Of a stretch of 64,000 nucleotides of DNA, positions 52,977 to 61,978 are shown piece after piece (within the stretch, counting starts at the first letter, position 1; each line of letters opens with the position of its first letter). Under the pieces are notes generated by a model. It had not been told where the DNA came from, searched no databases, and was given only the letters and a program-made list of their open reading frames with translations. A program made the position numbers and the translations under genes. The stretch is from an uncultured Clostridia bacterium. Its GTDB lineage: Bacteria > Bacillota > Clostridia > Christensenellales > Aristaeellaceae. The DNA is taken from assembly GCA_946411525.1 (NCBI GenBank), contig CAMKEI010000001.1, forward strand, positions 62,001-126,000, written 5' to 3'.

Positions 52977-53672
52977 ATGAGAAAAGGCGATATCAAAAAA
53001 CAGGAAATACTGTCCGCCGCAGAGGAACTGTTCTGCAGGAAAGGCTATGAGCAGACAGGCGTGCAGGAAATCATTGACCGGACAAGGTCCAGCAAAGGCA
53101 GTTTCTATCATCATTTTCCAAGCAAGGAATCGATTCTTGAAGGTATCTGCAGAACCAGAGCCGGACAGATCTATTCGGCGGCCGCTGCGGAAGCGGAAAA
53201 AACGGAACGGATTGACCGACGGTTGGACGCGCTGCTGTCCGGCATGATTCCGATGAGGGAAGAAAAGCTCAGTTTTCTTCTGATGCTGCTTCCAGTGTTC
53301 TGCCTTCCTGAGGGAAGACTCGTCCGGGATTATTATAGCAACGCGCTTTCAGACGCATTTCATGAAGCTGTCTGCACCCAGATTAAAAAGGGAGCCGCAT
53401 CCGGCGAGCTGTTCTGTTCCGATCCGGAAAACACGGTTTCAATCATTCTTTCCCTGGTCAACGGGCTCTGGATCCGGATTACCGGTCTGATCATCGAAAG
53501 CGAAAACCGCGGTACGGAACCGGATCTTTCAGAAGCGCTTCGGATGACCGAATGCAGCAGGCTCTGCATCGAACGGTTCCTATCCATGCCTTACGGATCT
53601 GTCAGCCTGATTGATTTTCCGACGCTCAGGAACCTGGCGGAAAAGATTCATCATCATTGGGCTCAATCATGA
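52977..53672 (+). CDS. TetR/AcrR family transcriptional regulator
   Basis: A 231-residue TetR-type repressor. The N-terminal helix-turn-helix reads ILSAAEELFCRKGYEQTGVQEIIDRTRSSKGSFYHHFPSKESIL. The all-helical C-terminal domain (60-200) would bind an unknown ligand. The start lies 34 bases after the flavoprotein gene, with AAAGGAGAAAG upstream, so the regulator may control that gene. It ends 35 bases before deoD. Confidence 0.88.
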   Translation: MRKGDIKKQEILSAAEELFCRKGYEQTGVQEIIDRTRSSKGSFYHHFPSKESILEGICRTRAGQIYSAAAAEAEKTERIDRRLDALLSGMIPMREEKLSFLLMLLPVFCLPEGRLVRDYYSNALSDAFHEAVCTQIKKGAASGELFCSDPENTVSIILSLVNGLWIRITGLIIESENRGTEPDLSEALRMTECSRLCIERFLSMPYGSVSLIDFPTLRNLAEKIHHHWAQS

Positions 53673-53707
53673 ATATATTATACAAAATACAACAAGGAGG
53701 ACAGAAA

Positions 53708-54418
53708 ATGAGTTCCAGAATTCCCACCCCGCATATCAACGCTCCCGAAGGAGCTTTTGCCGACACGGTCCTGATGCCGGGCGACCCGCTCCGCTCCAAA
53801 TTCATTGCAGAGCAGTATCTTGAAAACGCCGAACTGGTCAACAATGTCCGCGGTGTACAGGGATACACGGGTTTATATCAGGGCAGGCGGGTATCCGTCA
53901 TGGCGAGCGGAATGGGATGTCCGTCGATCGGCATCTATTCCTATGAACTGTTTCATTTTTACAACGTCAGCAATATTATCCGGATTGGTTCCGCCGGCGC
54001 GATCTCGCCGAAACTCAAGCTCAAGGACATTGTCATCGGCATGAGCGCCTATACCGATTCCGGATATATCAGCAGCTTCGGATTCTGCGGCAACGCGGCG
54101 CCATGCTGCAGTTACGAGCTGCTGTCCAAGGCGATGGAGAACGCGAAGTCTCTTCCGTGTAACGTTGTATGCGGCCCGATTTTTTCATCTGACGCGTTTT
54201 ATTCCGATATCAGCCAAACGGAAACACTTTCAAAGCTGGGCGTTCTCGCCGTTGAAATGGAAGCCGCAGCCCTGTATATGAACGCCGCAAGGGCAGGGAA
54301 GAACGCGCTGGCGATCTGCTCCATCTCCGACAGCCTTGTTACGGGCGAAGAGTTATCCGCGGAAGAAAGGCAGAACGGATTCAGGAACATGATGGAACTT
54401 GGCCTGTCGCTGATCTGA
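53708..54418 (+). CDS. deoD: purine-nucleoside phosphorylase, DeoD type
   Basis: Phosphorolysis of purine (deoxy)nucleosides to base and (deoxy)ribose-1-phosphate. The 236-residue hexameric-type enzyme has ADTVLMPGDPLRSKFIAE, MASGMGCPSIGIYSYEL, RIGSAGAI and VEMEAAALYMNAA (ribose-binding Met-Glu). The ATG at 53708 is behind AAGGAGG. It is followed at once by a strong terminator. Confidence 0.96.
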   Translation: MSSRIPTPHINAPEGAFADTVLMPGDPLRSKFIAEQYLENAELVNNVRGVQGYTGLYQGRRVSVMASGMGCPSIGIYSYELFHFYNVSNIIRIGSAGAISPKLKLKDIVIGMSAYTDSGYISSFGFCGNAAPCCSYELLSKAMENAKSLPCNVVCGPIFSSDAFYSDISQTETLSKLGVLAVEMEAAALYMNAARAGKNALAICSISDSLVTGEELSAEERQNGFRNMMELGLSLI

Positions 54419-54421
54419 ATG

Positions 54422-54453
54422 AAAAAACGCTGTCGAATGACAGCGTTTTTTTA
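54422..54453. terminator. bidirectional terminator between deoD and yigZ
   Basis: A 13-bp stem with a GAAT loop, A-run and T-run. As at the ppdK/recX junction, the T-run supplies the TAA stop of the opposed gene (54451-54453). Confidence 0.9.
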
Positions 54454-55083
54454 TATCTTCCAGGCGGAAAAGCGTTCCTCGCCGGGTACCGAGATGAGCT
54501 TTCGTTCCGAGGCGTCCATCAGTTTCGGAAGAAGGATGTCCCGGTCCGAGGCACGGTACAGCAGCGTAAATGTGACGGAGGAACCGAATCCGATTTCCTC
54601 GATCCGGACAGGAAGTCGGTCCGCCGTGTAACGGAACCGGTCCCAGACCGAATAAGGAAGCTCGCAGCAATCAAAACAGGTCAGTTCCATTTTTGCTGGG
54701 CAGGCCGCTTTCAGCGCGGCCTGAGCGGACTGGGTATAGGCACGCACCAGGCCGCCTGTTCCGAGCAGGACGCCTCCGAAATAACGGACCACCACAATGC
54801 AGCAATTGACGATCCCCTTGGTTCTCATGACGTCCATAATCGGCAGCCCGGCCGTCCCGCCGGGCTCACCGTCGTCATTGTAACGCATGATACCGCCGTT
54901 CGGACCAATGATATAGGCATAGCAGTGGTGCGTGGCTGTTTTGTGCTCCTCCCGGATCCGCTGAAGGAAATCAAGCGCGCAGGACTCATCGGGACACGGG
55001 GAAGCGTAACCGATAAACCGGCTTTTATTGATCGTTATTTCCTCGCAGGACTGACCGGAAACGGTGAGATAGGAATCAATCAT
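54451..55083 (-). CDS. yigZ: IMPACT/YigZ family protein
   Basis: A 210-residue UPF0029 protein. The N-terminal domain carries [33 protein letters not shown] and [19 protein letters not shown], the family signature; the C-terminal part is a small ferredoxin-like domain. Related IMPACT proteins in eukaryotes touch translation control; bacterial members are uncharacterised. It overlaps tyrS by 4 bases, so it belongs to the T-box operon. Confidence 0.88.
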   Translation of the reverse strand: MIDSYLTVSGQSCEEITINKSRFIGYASPCPDESCALDFLQRIREEHKTATHHCYAYIIGPNGGIMRYNDDGEPGGTAGLPIMDVMRTKGIVNCCIVVVRYFGGVLLGTGGLVRAYTQSAQAALKAACPAKMELTCFDCCELPYSVWDRFRYTADRLPVRIEEIGFGSSVTFTLLYRASDRDILLPKLMDASERKLISVPGEERFSAWKI

Positions 55084-56309
55084 CTGACTGTAATCCGGCA
55101 GAATCCTTTTTTGCCCTTTTTGATCATGATACCGTCTTTTCCGATCATTTCCCGGGTAATCACGGCGGCAACGTCCGTAACCTTCTGATCGCCTACGGAT
55201 ACCGCGTTCTGTTCAATCTGCTTTCTGGCGTCACTCTGGCTTTTGCACAGCCCGGATTTAACCAGCATGGTGGAAACGCGTGCGTCCTGCAGCAATTCTT
55301 CTTCCGACAGTTCGACAGTAGGAACATTCTCCGCAAGGGAGCCGCCGGCAAACAGAGCATGAGCGGCTTCCGCCGCCCTGCGCGCTTCCTCTTCGCCGTG
55401 AACCAATTTTGTGACTTCATAGGCGAGTACTTTTTTCGCCTCGTTGATCTCCGCGTCCTTAAGCGCTCCCAGACGCCTCACTTCCTCCATCGGCAGGAAG
55501 GTCAGGAGAGCAAGACATTTTTCCACGTCCTTGTCATCCACATTCCGCCAGTACTGATAGAAATTGTACGGAGAGGTTTTCATAGGGTCAAGCCACAGGG
55601 CGCCGGCTTCGGTTTTGCCCATTTTGCGTCCGTCATGGGTCAGAAGAAGCTGGAAGGTGCAGGCAAACGCCTTTTCGTTCTCTTTCTTCCGGACCAGGTC
55701 AGCGCCTCCGAGCATATTGCTCCACTGGTCGTTTCCTCCCATTTCAAGACGGCAGCCATACCGATGGAAAAGTTCCAGGAAATCGTAACTCTGCATCAGC
55801 ATATATGTAAACTCGAGGAAGCTCAGGCCGTTTTCAGTGGCCATTCTGGCCTTGTAGCAGTCAGCGGTCAGCATCCGGTTGACCGAAAACTGCGATCCGA
55901 TATCTCTCATGAAATCGATAAAATTCAGGTGACGGAGCCAGTCCCCGTTGTTGACGATCAGCGCTTTTCCATCGCTGAAATCAAGAAAACGGGACATCTG
56001 TTTCCGGATGCATTCCACGTTCTGATCGATCGTTTCGACCGTCAGCATTTTCCGCATATCCGTTTTACCGGATGGATCTCCGATCATCGCAGTGCCGCCG
56101 CCCATGAGCGCGATGGGTTTATGACCGGCTTTCTGCATATGGGCCATGGCCATAATCGGGATATAGTGCCCGATATGGAGGCTGTCAGCAGTCGGATCGA
56201 AACCGACATAGAAAGTGATCGGGGACTTTAGTTGCTCATACAGTTCATCTTCAAAGGTCATCTGGGCGATAAAGCCGCGTTCCTTCAGAATATCCAGAAT
56301 GTGTTCCAT
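55080..56309 (-). CDS. tyrS: tyrosyl-tRNA synthetase
   Basis: Class I synthetase charging tRNA-Tyr. The 409-residue protein has [16 protein letters not shown] (HIGH motif), [12 protein letters not shown] and [11 protein letters not shown] (variant KMSKS), and a C-terminal S4 domain (about 340-405, with [14 protein letters not shown]). It follows the aminotransferase by 18 bases, and both are under a T-box leader with a candidate UAC specifier, an independent clue to tyrosine. Confidence 0.96.
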   Translation of the reverse strand: MEHILDILKERGFIAQMTFEDELYEQLKSPITFYVGFDPTADSLHIGHYIPIMAMAHMQKAGHKPIALMGGGTAMIGDPSGKTDMRKMLTVETIDQNVECIRKQMSRFLDFSDGKALIVNNGDWLRHLNFIDFMRDIGSQFSVNRMLTADCYKARMATENGLSFLEFTYMLMQSYDFLELFHRYGCRLEMGGNDQWSNMLGGADLVRKKENEKAFACTFQLLLTHDGRKMGKTEAGALWLDPMKTSPYNFYQYWRNVDDKDVEKCLALLTFLPMEEVRRLGALKDAEINEAKKVLAYEVTKLVHGEEEARRAAEAAHALFAGGSLAENVPTVELSEEELLQDARVSTMLVKSGLCKSQSDARKQIEQNAVSVGDQKVTDVAAVITREMIGKDGIMIKKGKKGFCRITVR

Positions 56310-56327
56310 AGTTTTGATCTCCTTTGT

Positions 56328-57506
56328 TTATTGCTGTTCGATGATTTCCCGGAGCGCGTTCATGCCGATGTCGATCTGCTCAGGCGAGCTGTTGGAGAAA
56401 TTCAGGCGGATCGTGTTGAGATGACCGCCGTCCACGCAGAAATATGTGCCCGGTACGTAGGCTACCTTCTTTTCGACAGCTGCAGCGAGCATGTTGACGG
56501 CGTCAATCTTCCCGGGCAGTTCGGCCCAGATGAACAGCCCGCCTTCGGGACGGGTAAAGCGGACTCCTTCAGGGAACTGTTCGAGGCAGCGGAGCATCTG
56601 CTGAAGCTTGGCCCCGTATCCGGAACAGATCTTCTGAATGTGGTCAGGCAGTAAATTCCGGCGAAGATACTGGTCAACAATGGCCTGATTGAGATTGGCG
56701 GTATGCACATCAGTGGACTGTTTGCCAACCGTGCATTTCCGGATCACTGAAGCGTCACCGGCGATATAACCGACCCGAAGTCCTGGGGAGATGATCTTGC
56801 TGAAGCTGCCGAGGAACATCACCCAGCCGTTCTGATCGAAGTATTTTATGGAATGGCAGGGCGTGCCTTCATAGCGGAGATCCCGATAAGGATCGTCTTC
56901 GGCAACCAGCATGCCGTACCTGTTCGCAAGGTCCGCCACAGCTTTCCTCCGATCCTCCGGAAGCGATTTTCCGGTCGGGTTCTGGAAAGTCGGGATGGTA
57001 TAAAGCATCTTGGGATGATACCGGAGGATTTTCTGTTCCAGGTCGTCGGGAAGAAGCCCATTATCGTCGCTTTCCACTGCCACAAGATTGGCCTGATACA
57101 GTTTCAGGCACTGAAGGTTGCCAAGGAAGGACGGGTTCTCCACCAGCACGGTATCGCCGGGATCAATCATTGCCTTGCACAGTAGATCCATCGCCTGAGT
57201 GGAGCCGGTTACCGGAAGGACGGCTGGCACCGTGACGCCGATCTGTTTCTCAACATATTCCTTCAGGCTCTCAAGAAAGGGGCGGTATCCCTCTGTCGCG
57301 CCATACTGAAGGATCGCTTTGCCGTCCTGCGCCAGCACATACTGCGCAAGTTCGCTGACCTGACGGTCAGGCAGTGCGTCGAGCGAAGGATTGCCACCCG
57401 CAAACGAAATCATACCGGGCTGTGCAATCACCTTGAAGATTTCCCGGATTGCACTTCCGGTCACTTTGTCAAACCTTTCCGCGAATCGGATCTGATCAAT
57501 GTTCAT
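56328..57506 (-). CDS. PLP-dependent aminotransferase, class I/II (aromatic or 2-aminoadipate type)
   Basis: A 392-residue fold-type I aminotransferase. It reads MISFAGGNPSLDALP, VLPVTGSTQAMDLLCKAM, YTIPTFQNPTGKSLPEDRR, AEDDPYRDL and the PLP-lysine motif GSFSKIISPGLRVGY, with Arg-R-L-N-F-S near the end. It resembles the catalytic domain of MocR regulators and LysN-like enzymes but has no DNA-binding domain. Start ATG at 57506 with TGGAGGCGTATGTAC. As the first gene after a tyrosine T-box it is most plausibly a tyrosine/aromatic aminotransferase; this is inferred from context. Confidence 0.88.
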   Translation of the reverse strand: MNIDQIRFAERFDKVTGSAIREIFKVIAQPGMISFAGGNPSLDALPDRQVSELAQYVLAQDGKAILQYGATEGYRPFLESLKEYVEKQIGVTVPAVLPVTGSTQAMDLLCKAMIDPGDTVLVENPSFLGNLQCLKLYQANLVAVESDDNGLLPDDLEQKILRYHPKMLYTIPTFQNPTGKSLPEDRRKAVADLANRYGMLVAEDDPYRDLRYEGTPCHSIKYFDQNGWVMFLGSFSKIISPGLRVGYIAGDASVIRKCTVGKQSTDVHTANLNQAIVDQYLRRNLLPDHIQKICSGYGAKLQQMLRCLEQFPEGVRFTRPEGGLFIWAELPGKIDAVNMLAAAVEKKVAYVPGTYFCVDGGHLNTIRLNFSNSSPEQIDIGMNALREIIEQQ

Positions 57507-57532
57507 GTACATACGCCTCCACATATAAAACT

Positions 57533-57563
57533 AAAACGGTTTTCGCCGGAAGGCGAAAACCGC
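57533..57563 (-). terminator. T-box leader terminator
   Basis: Minus-strand stem (57563-57553 with 57548-57537, one bulged base) and a TTTT-rich run. The stem's 5' side overlaps the T-box sequence, allowing the alternative antiterminator. Confidence 0.8.
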
Positions 57564-57765
57564 GGTACCACTTCCATTCAGCAGGAATGATCCTGCTCTC
57601 TGACACGCTGTATACGGCGAACCGTGTACTCCCTAATCAGATGAGGATCCGTTCAGGAGACCGCTCCGGGATGTACTTCGTATGGCTCCGCCTGCTTCCT
57701 CGCAGCGACCGAAAGCTCTCTGAAAAACAGGAACCATCCTACTCTTCCCTTCATCGCAGAAAATA
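57533..57765 (-). promoter_or_regulatory. T-box riboswitch, probable tyrosine specifier (UAC)
   Basis: The conserved T-box AAGTGGTACCGCGG is at 57574-57561 on the minus strand, upstream of a terminator. The leader begins near 57760 with GATGAAGGGAAGAGTAGGAT, the usual Stem I start. A TAC within GAAGTACATC (TAC at 57676-57674) is placed where the specifier loop is expected, and tyrS lies downstream. Uncharged tRNA-Tyr would bind and turn on the aminotransferase-tyrS-yigZ operon. This fills most of the roughly 400-base gap between genes. Confidence 0.88.
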
Positions 57766-57794
57766 TTATGTTCGAAATCACCGTACTTGTCAAG
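57766..57794 (-). promoter_or_regulatory. promoter of the T-box operon
   Basis: Minus strand TTGACA (57794-57789), 17 nt, CATAAT (57771-57766). Confidence 0.8.
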
Positions 57795-57808
57795 GGCTTA
57801 AAACGGCT

Positions 57809-57837
57809 TGATAAAAAAAGGGAATTACGGTATAATT
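57809..57837 (+). promoter_or_regulatory. asp23-fakA-recG promoter
   Basis: TTGATA (57809-57814), 17 nt, TATAAT (57832-57837). A perfect hairpin AATCCTG-TTT-CAGGATT (57842-57858) sits at the expected +1. It is back-to-back with the T-box promoter. Confidence 0.82.
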
Positions 57838-57906
57838 ATTTAATCCTGTTTCAGGATTTTAACGAACATGCGGAAACCTGCAACGTTTGATACGGGAGGC
57901 AAACTC

Positions 57907-58257
57907 ATGGAGTGCAAGGTAAAGAACGAAAACGGCACGATCTATATCGCAGAAGATGTCATGCTCAAGGTCGTAGGCTACGCAGCGCTCGAATGCTACG
58001 GCATTGTCGCCATGTCCGGCCAGAAGGCGACGGACGGCATTGTCGAATGGCTTGGCCGTGAAAACCTGACAAAAGGCGTACAGATCAGAAATGTCGGCGA
58101 TATGCTTGATGTTGACCTTTACATCATTGTTGAATACGGTATTTCCATATCCGAGGTATGCAAAACAATCGTTGAAACGGTCCGCTACAAGCTGGAGAGC
58201 CTGACCGGTGTAAAAGTTAGAAAAGTCAGCATCTCTGTGGAAGGCATCCGGGTATAA
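57907..58257 (+). CDS. Asp23/Gls24 family envelope stress protein
   Basis: A 116-residue Asp23/Gls24-domain protein (YloU-like). It reads GTIYIAEDVMLKVVGYAALECYGIVAMSG, VDLYIIVEYGISISEVCKTIVETVRYKLESLTGVKVRKVSISVEGI. Such proteins decorate the membrane or respond to wall stress. The ATG at 57907 has GGGAGG 7 bases upstream; the longer frame from 57868 overlaps the leader. It precedes fakA as yloU precedes yloV in Bacillus. Confidence 0.92.
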   Translation: MECKVKNENGTIYIAEDVMLKVVGYAALECYGIVAMSGQKATDGIVEWLGRENLTKGVQIRNVGDMLDVDLYIIVEYGISISEVCKTIVETVRYKLESLTGVKVRKVSISVEGIRV

Positions 58258-58296
58258 ACGCCCGCTGTCAGATCATGATTACGGAGGAATATTCCT

Positions 58297-59967
58297 TTGA
58301 TACAGTTTAAAACGATCGACGGTTTGCTGCTGCGGGATATGGTGATGGCCGGAACAGCGATTCTTGAAAAGAACAGGGAAGCAGTAGATGCGCTCAACGT
58401 TTTCCCGGTTCCGGACGGCGATACGGGGACAAATATGTCCCTGACTATGCAGTCTGCAACAAGGGAACTGAACAGCAAAGAATTTCTTCGCGCCGACGAG
58501 GCAGCTAGCGCGCTAGCGAAAGGCGCGCTGAAAGGAGCCCGCGGTAATTCAGGCGTTATCACCAGCCAGCTTCTGCGAGGCTTTGCAAAGGCGCTGAACG
58601 GCGTTGAAAAGATCACGCCGGTCCAGTTTGCCGAAGCCCTTATGAAAGGGTCTGAAATGGCATATAAAGCCGTTATGAAGCCGAAGGAGGGTACAATTCT
58701 TACTGTTGCCCGCGTGGTGGCGGAAGACGCCCTGAAACAGGCCCGCAAAACTCCGGATGACTACGATCAACTGATCAATGTCATTCTCAAAAGCGGGGAA
58801 GCCATTCTGAAAAAGACGCCGGATATGCTTCCCGCGCTGAAACAGGCCGGTGTTGTCGATTCCGGCGGACGCGGATTGATGCTGATCTACCAGGGATATG
58901 CCGCCGTTCTCCGCGGTGAGGATATTTCCGCTACGGAAGACCTGATGCAGGACGACGTACAGAGTGTTGCGGACGACTGCCATGACCTGACGAAGGATCT
59001 GACCTATACCTACTGCGTCTCCTTTACGCTGACGCACTTCCGTGAAGACTGCGACGAACATGACCTGGATTCCTTCAGACGGCGTCTGAACAGAATCGGA
59101 GACGCAGTGTCCGTCTCCGGCGACCTGACCCGGGCGGAGATCCATGTCCATACGGACAATCCCGGCTTTGCACTGGATTACGGCGTAGAACTGGCTGAAA
59201 TCAACGATATCAAAATTGACAACCTGGCCGCGATGAAAAGAGCCCTTGAAGGCGATGGCGAAGAAGTCCCGGCAGAAGAGGCTGAAGCTGCAGAATCCAC
59301 TGAACCGGCCAAAAAGTATGGCTTTGTCGCGGTATCGCTCGGAAATGGTTTTTCCCAGTTTTTCCGTGATCTGAATGTGGATCAGATCGTTGAGGGCGGG
59401 CAGACCATGAATCCTTCTGTCGACGACCTGATGAATGCGATCAGCCAGGTTAACGCAGAATGCGTGTTCATACTTCCCAACAACGGGAACGTGATTTTTG
59501 CGGCCAATCAGGCCGCAGAACTGTCCGCAAAGGATGTACGCGTGATACCGACTAAAAATGTGGCTATGGGTATTGCAGCCGCCATTGCTTTTCAGAATGA
59601 CAACGATCCTGACGACAACATGTCCCGTATGAACGAAGCCGCTCAGCACGTCAAGACGGCGATGGTAACATACGCGATCCGTGACAGCGAATACAACGGC
59701 ATTGCGATTAAACAGGGCGACATTATCGGTCTGCATAACGGGAAGATTGAGTTTTCCGGATCCTCTATCCACGACGTCGTCCTTGAGATGATGAAGCAGA
59801 TTATCACCGATGAAGACGAACTGATTACCGTCTATTACGGCGCAGATGTCTCGGAAGAGGACGCGAAACTGATCGCGGAAGAGATTGAGAGCCGGTACGG
59901 GGACTGTGACGTGGAGTGCCATAACGGCGGACAGCCGCTGTATTATTACCTGATTTCCGTGGAGTAA
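58297..59967 (+). CDS. fakA: DAK2/FakA-type fatty acid kinase (YloV)
   Basis: A 556-residue protein. The N-terminal DAK2 (dihydroxyacetone-kinase-like) nucleotide-binding domain has LNVFPVPDGDTGTNMSLTM and ALKGARGNSGVI; a middle domain with HVHTDNPG and a C-terminal YloV domain follow. FakA phosphorylates fatty acids held by FakB (DegV-like), feeding exogenous fatty acids to phospholipids. No fakB is adjacent. Starts with TTG behind ACGGAGGAATATTCC. Confidence 0.9.
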   Translation: MIQFKTIDGLLLRDMVMAGTAILEKNREAVDALNVFPVPDGDTGTNMSLTMQSATRELNSKEFLRADEAASALAKGALKGARGNSGVITSQLLRGFAKALNGVEKITPVQFAEALMKGSEMAYKAVMKPKEGTILTVARVVAEDALKQARKTPDDYDQLINVILKSGEAILKKTPDMLPALKQAGVVDSGGRGLMLIYQGYAAVLRGEDISATEDLMQDDVQSVADDCHDLTKDLTYTYCVSFTLTHFREDCDEHDLDSFRRRLNRIGDAVSVSGDLTRAEIHVHTDNPGFALDYGVELAEINDIKIDNLAAMKRALEGDGEEVPAEEAEAAESTEPAKKYGFVAVSLGNGFSQFFRDLNVDQIVEGGQTMNPSVDDLMNAISQVNAECVFILPNNGNVIFAANQAAELSAKDVRVIPTKNVAMGIAAAIAFQNDNDPDDNMSRMNEAAQHVKTAMVTYAIRDSEYNGIAIKQGDIIGLHNGKIEFSGSSIHDVVLEMMKQIITDEDELITVYYGADVSEEDAKLIAEEIESRYGDCDVECHNGGQPLYYYLISVE

Positions 59968-59970
59968 TTA

Positions 59971-61977
59971 ATGGAACTTACCGAACTTGCCGGTATCGGA
60001 CCCGTTAGGGTGGAAACACTGCGCGCAATGGGAATTTTCTCATTGCGCGATTTACTGTTCACTCTTCCGGTCAGATATGAAGATCTCAGTAAAGTTTTAC
60101 CGTGCAGCACCAGGCAGGAAGGACCTGTTCTTGTAGAGGGAACGGTGCTGCAGGAACCAAAGCTGTCCATCTATCACGGCCTGAGAAAAGTAACAGTGAC
60201 GATCGCGGATGAAACCGGAAAGATGCCTGTCTGCTGGTACAACGCGCCGTGGATTGTCAATGATATCAAGTCCGGACAACATATACGGCTTTTCGGCCGC
60301 CTTTCCGTCAGCAACAACCGGAGGACGCTTCAGAATCCCAGATTTGTCCAGCCTGAGGAAGGACTTGTCCCTGTTTACCGGACAATCAAAGGCTTTCCGG
60401 CCAAATCTTTCCGCAAACTTATCAGAAATACCCTGGAGGAAGTGGATGACTGCTGTCCGGAGACATTGCCGAACGGCTTCAGAATCAGGAATCATCTGTG
60501 CGAACTGAATTTCGCGATCCGTCAGGCTCATTTCCCGGACAGTCTTACTGCGCTGCAGATCGCCCGGAGAAGGCTTTCGTTTGAGCAGGTACTGCTCTAT
60601 CTTGTCTATGTATCGATTGCGGGATCGGCTAAAAGAAACAGCATTCCGTTCTCTTTCGGTGAGGACGCAGCCGACCGTTACTGGCAATCCCTCCCGTATG
60701 AACCTACCGGCGCGCAACGGAAAACACTGAACGAAATTGCTGCGGATCTGAAAAAGGAAAAAGCGATGACCAGACTGGTGCAGGGGGACGTGGGATGCGG
60801 CAAAACCGCAGTCGCTTTCGGGGCGATATCCCTTGCTGCGGCTTCAGGCCTGCAGTCTTCCATGATGGCACCGACAGAAATTCTTGCCGTGCAGCATTAT
60901 GAAAACGCGCTGAAAACACTTGCTCCTCTCGGCGTCCGGTGCCGGCTGCTGACCGGAAGCACTAGGGCAAAAGAACGGCGTATCATCCTGCAGGAACTGA
61001 AAGAAGAGAAATGCGACGCGATATTCGGGACGCACGCGCTGATCAGCAAAGACGTTGAATACAGCAGGCTGGGCCTGGTGATCACGGATGAACAGCACCG
61101 TTTCGGCGTAAATCAGCGCAGTTCGCTGCAGATGAAAGGCAAATCCAGCGACGTATTTCCGCATGTCCTTGTCATGTCGGCGACGCCGATTCCCCGTACC
61201 CTCGCGCTCATTCTGTACGGTGATCTTGACCTTTCGCTGATTGATGAACTGCCGAAGGGAAGAATGCCGGTAAAAACCCGACTGGTTCCCGAATCCAAAC
61301 GGGAAGATATGTACCGGTTTCTGCGAAACGAGATCGCAAAAGGGAAACAGGGCTATATTGTCTGCCCGCTGGTAGAGGAAGATAACGAACAGCATGAATT
61401 ACAGAGCGCGAAAGCACTTTTCGCCAGACTGAAGGAGAAGGAACTGAAAGACCTGCGCATCGGACTGACCTGGGGAACGCAGAAAGCCGCCGAAAAAAAC
61501 CGGATCCTTCATGAATTCGCAGAAGGATCATTCGACGTACTTGTGTCCACGACGGTCATTGAAGTCGGCGTGAATAACCCTAACGCCACGATCATGATTA
61601 TTGAGAACGCTGAACGATACGGCTTAAGCCAGCTTCATCAGCTGCGCGGCAGAGTCGGCAGGGGAAAGGACGAAAGCTGGTGCTTTCTGTTTGCTGAACC
61701 TTCGGATAAGCTTCGCGTGTTCTGCTCAACAAATGACGGTTTTGTGATCGCTCAGAAAGATCTTGAACTTCGCGGCCCGGGAGAACTGACCGGCACCCGC
61801 CAGTCCGGCGAACCTGGGAACAGCGCGCTGTTCTCCGACGTCCGCCTGCTGGAGGAAGTCACGCAATGCGTACAGAAACTGCACCGGGATCCATCCATGA
61901 AAGAGGACCTTTCGGTTATTGAGACGCTGGCAGTGTCGTATTTTTCTGCGGATGGACACGGTGTCGCGCTGAACTGA
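59971..61977 (+). CDS. recG: ATP-dependent DNA helicase RecG
   Basis: A 668-residue superfamily 2 helicase that remodels stalled forks and Holliday junctions. An OB-fold wedge domain (about 40-160) precedes the helicase core: GDVGCGKTAVA (Walker A), TDEQHRFGV (DEQH box), VMSATPIPRTLALILYGDLD, and domain 2 with TVIEVGVNNPNATIMIIENAERYGLSQLHQLRGRVGRG. It follows fakA by 3 bases, as in Bacillus, and ends 1 base before the opposed hemW stop. Confidence 0.96.
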   Translation: MELTELAGIGPVRVETLRAMGIFSLRDLLFTLPVRYEDLSKVLPCSTRQEGPVLVEGTVLQEPKLSIYHGLRKVTVTIADETGKMPVCWYNAPWIVNDIKSGQHIRLFGRLSVSNNRRTLQNPRFVQPEEGLVPVYRTIKGFPAKSFRKLIRNTLEEVDDCCPETLPNGFRIRNHLCELNFAIRQAHFPDSLTALQIARRRLSFEQVLLYLVYVSIAGSAKRNSIPFSFGEDAADRYWQSLPYEPTGAQRKTLNEIAADLKKEKAMTRLVQGDVGCGKTAVAFGAISLAAASGLQSSMMAPTEILAVQHYENALKTLAPLGVRCRLLTGSTRAKERRIILQELKEEKCDAIFGTHALISKDVEYSRLGLVITDEQHRFGVNQRSSLQMKGKSSDVFPHVLVMSATPIPRTLALILYGDLDLSLIDELPKGRMPVKTRLVPESKREDMYRFLRNEIAKGKQGYIVCPLVEEDNEQHELQSAKALFARLKEKELKDLRIGLTWGTQKAAEKNRILHEFAEGSFDVLVSTTVIEVGVNNPNATIMIIENAERYGLSQLHQLRGRVGRGKDESWCFLFAEPSDKLRVFCSTNDGFVIAQKDLELRGPGELTGTRQSGEPGNSALFSDVRLLEEVTQCVQKLHRDPSMKEDLSVIETLAVSYFSADGHGVALN

Positions 61978-61978
61978 A

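Noticed and set aside
58549..59922. A 457-codon minus-strand open frame opposite fakA
   Set aside because: Antisense shadow of a gene with diagnostic DAK2 motifs.
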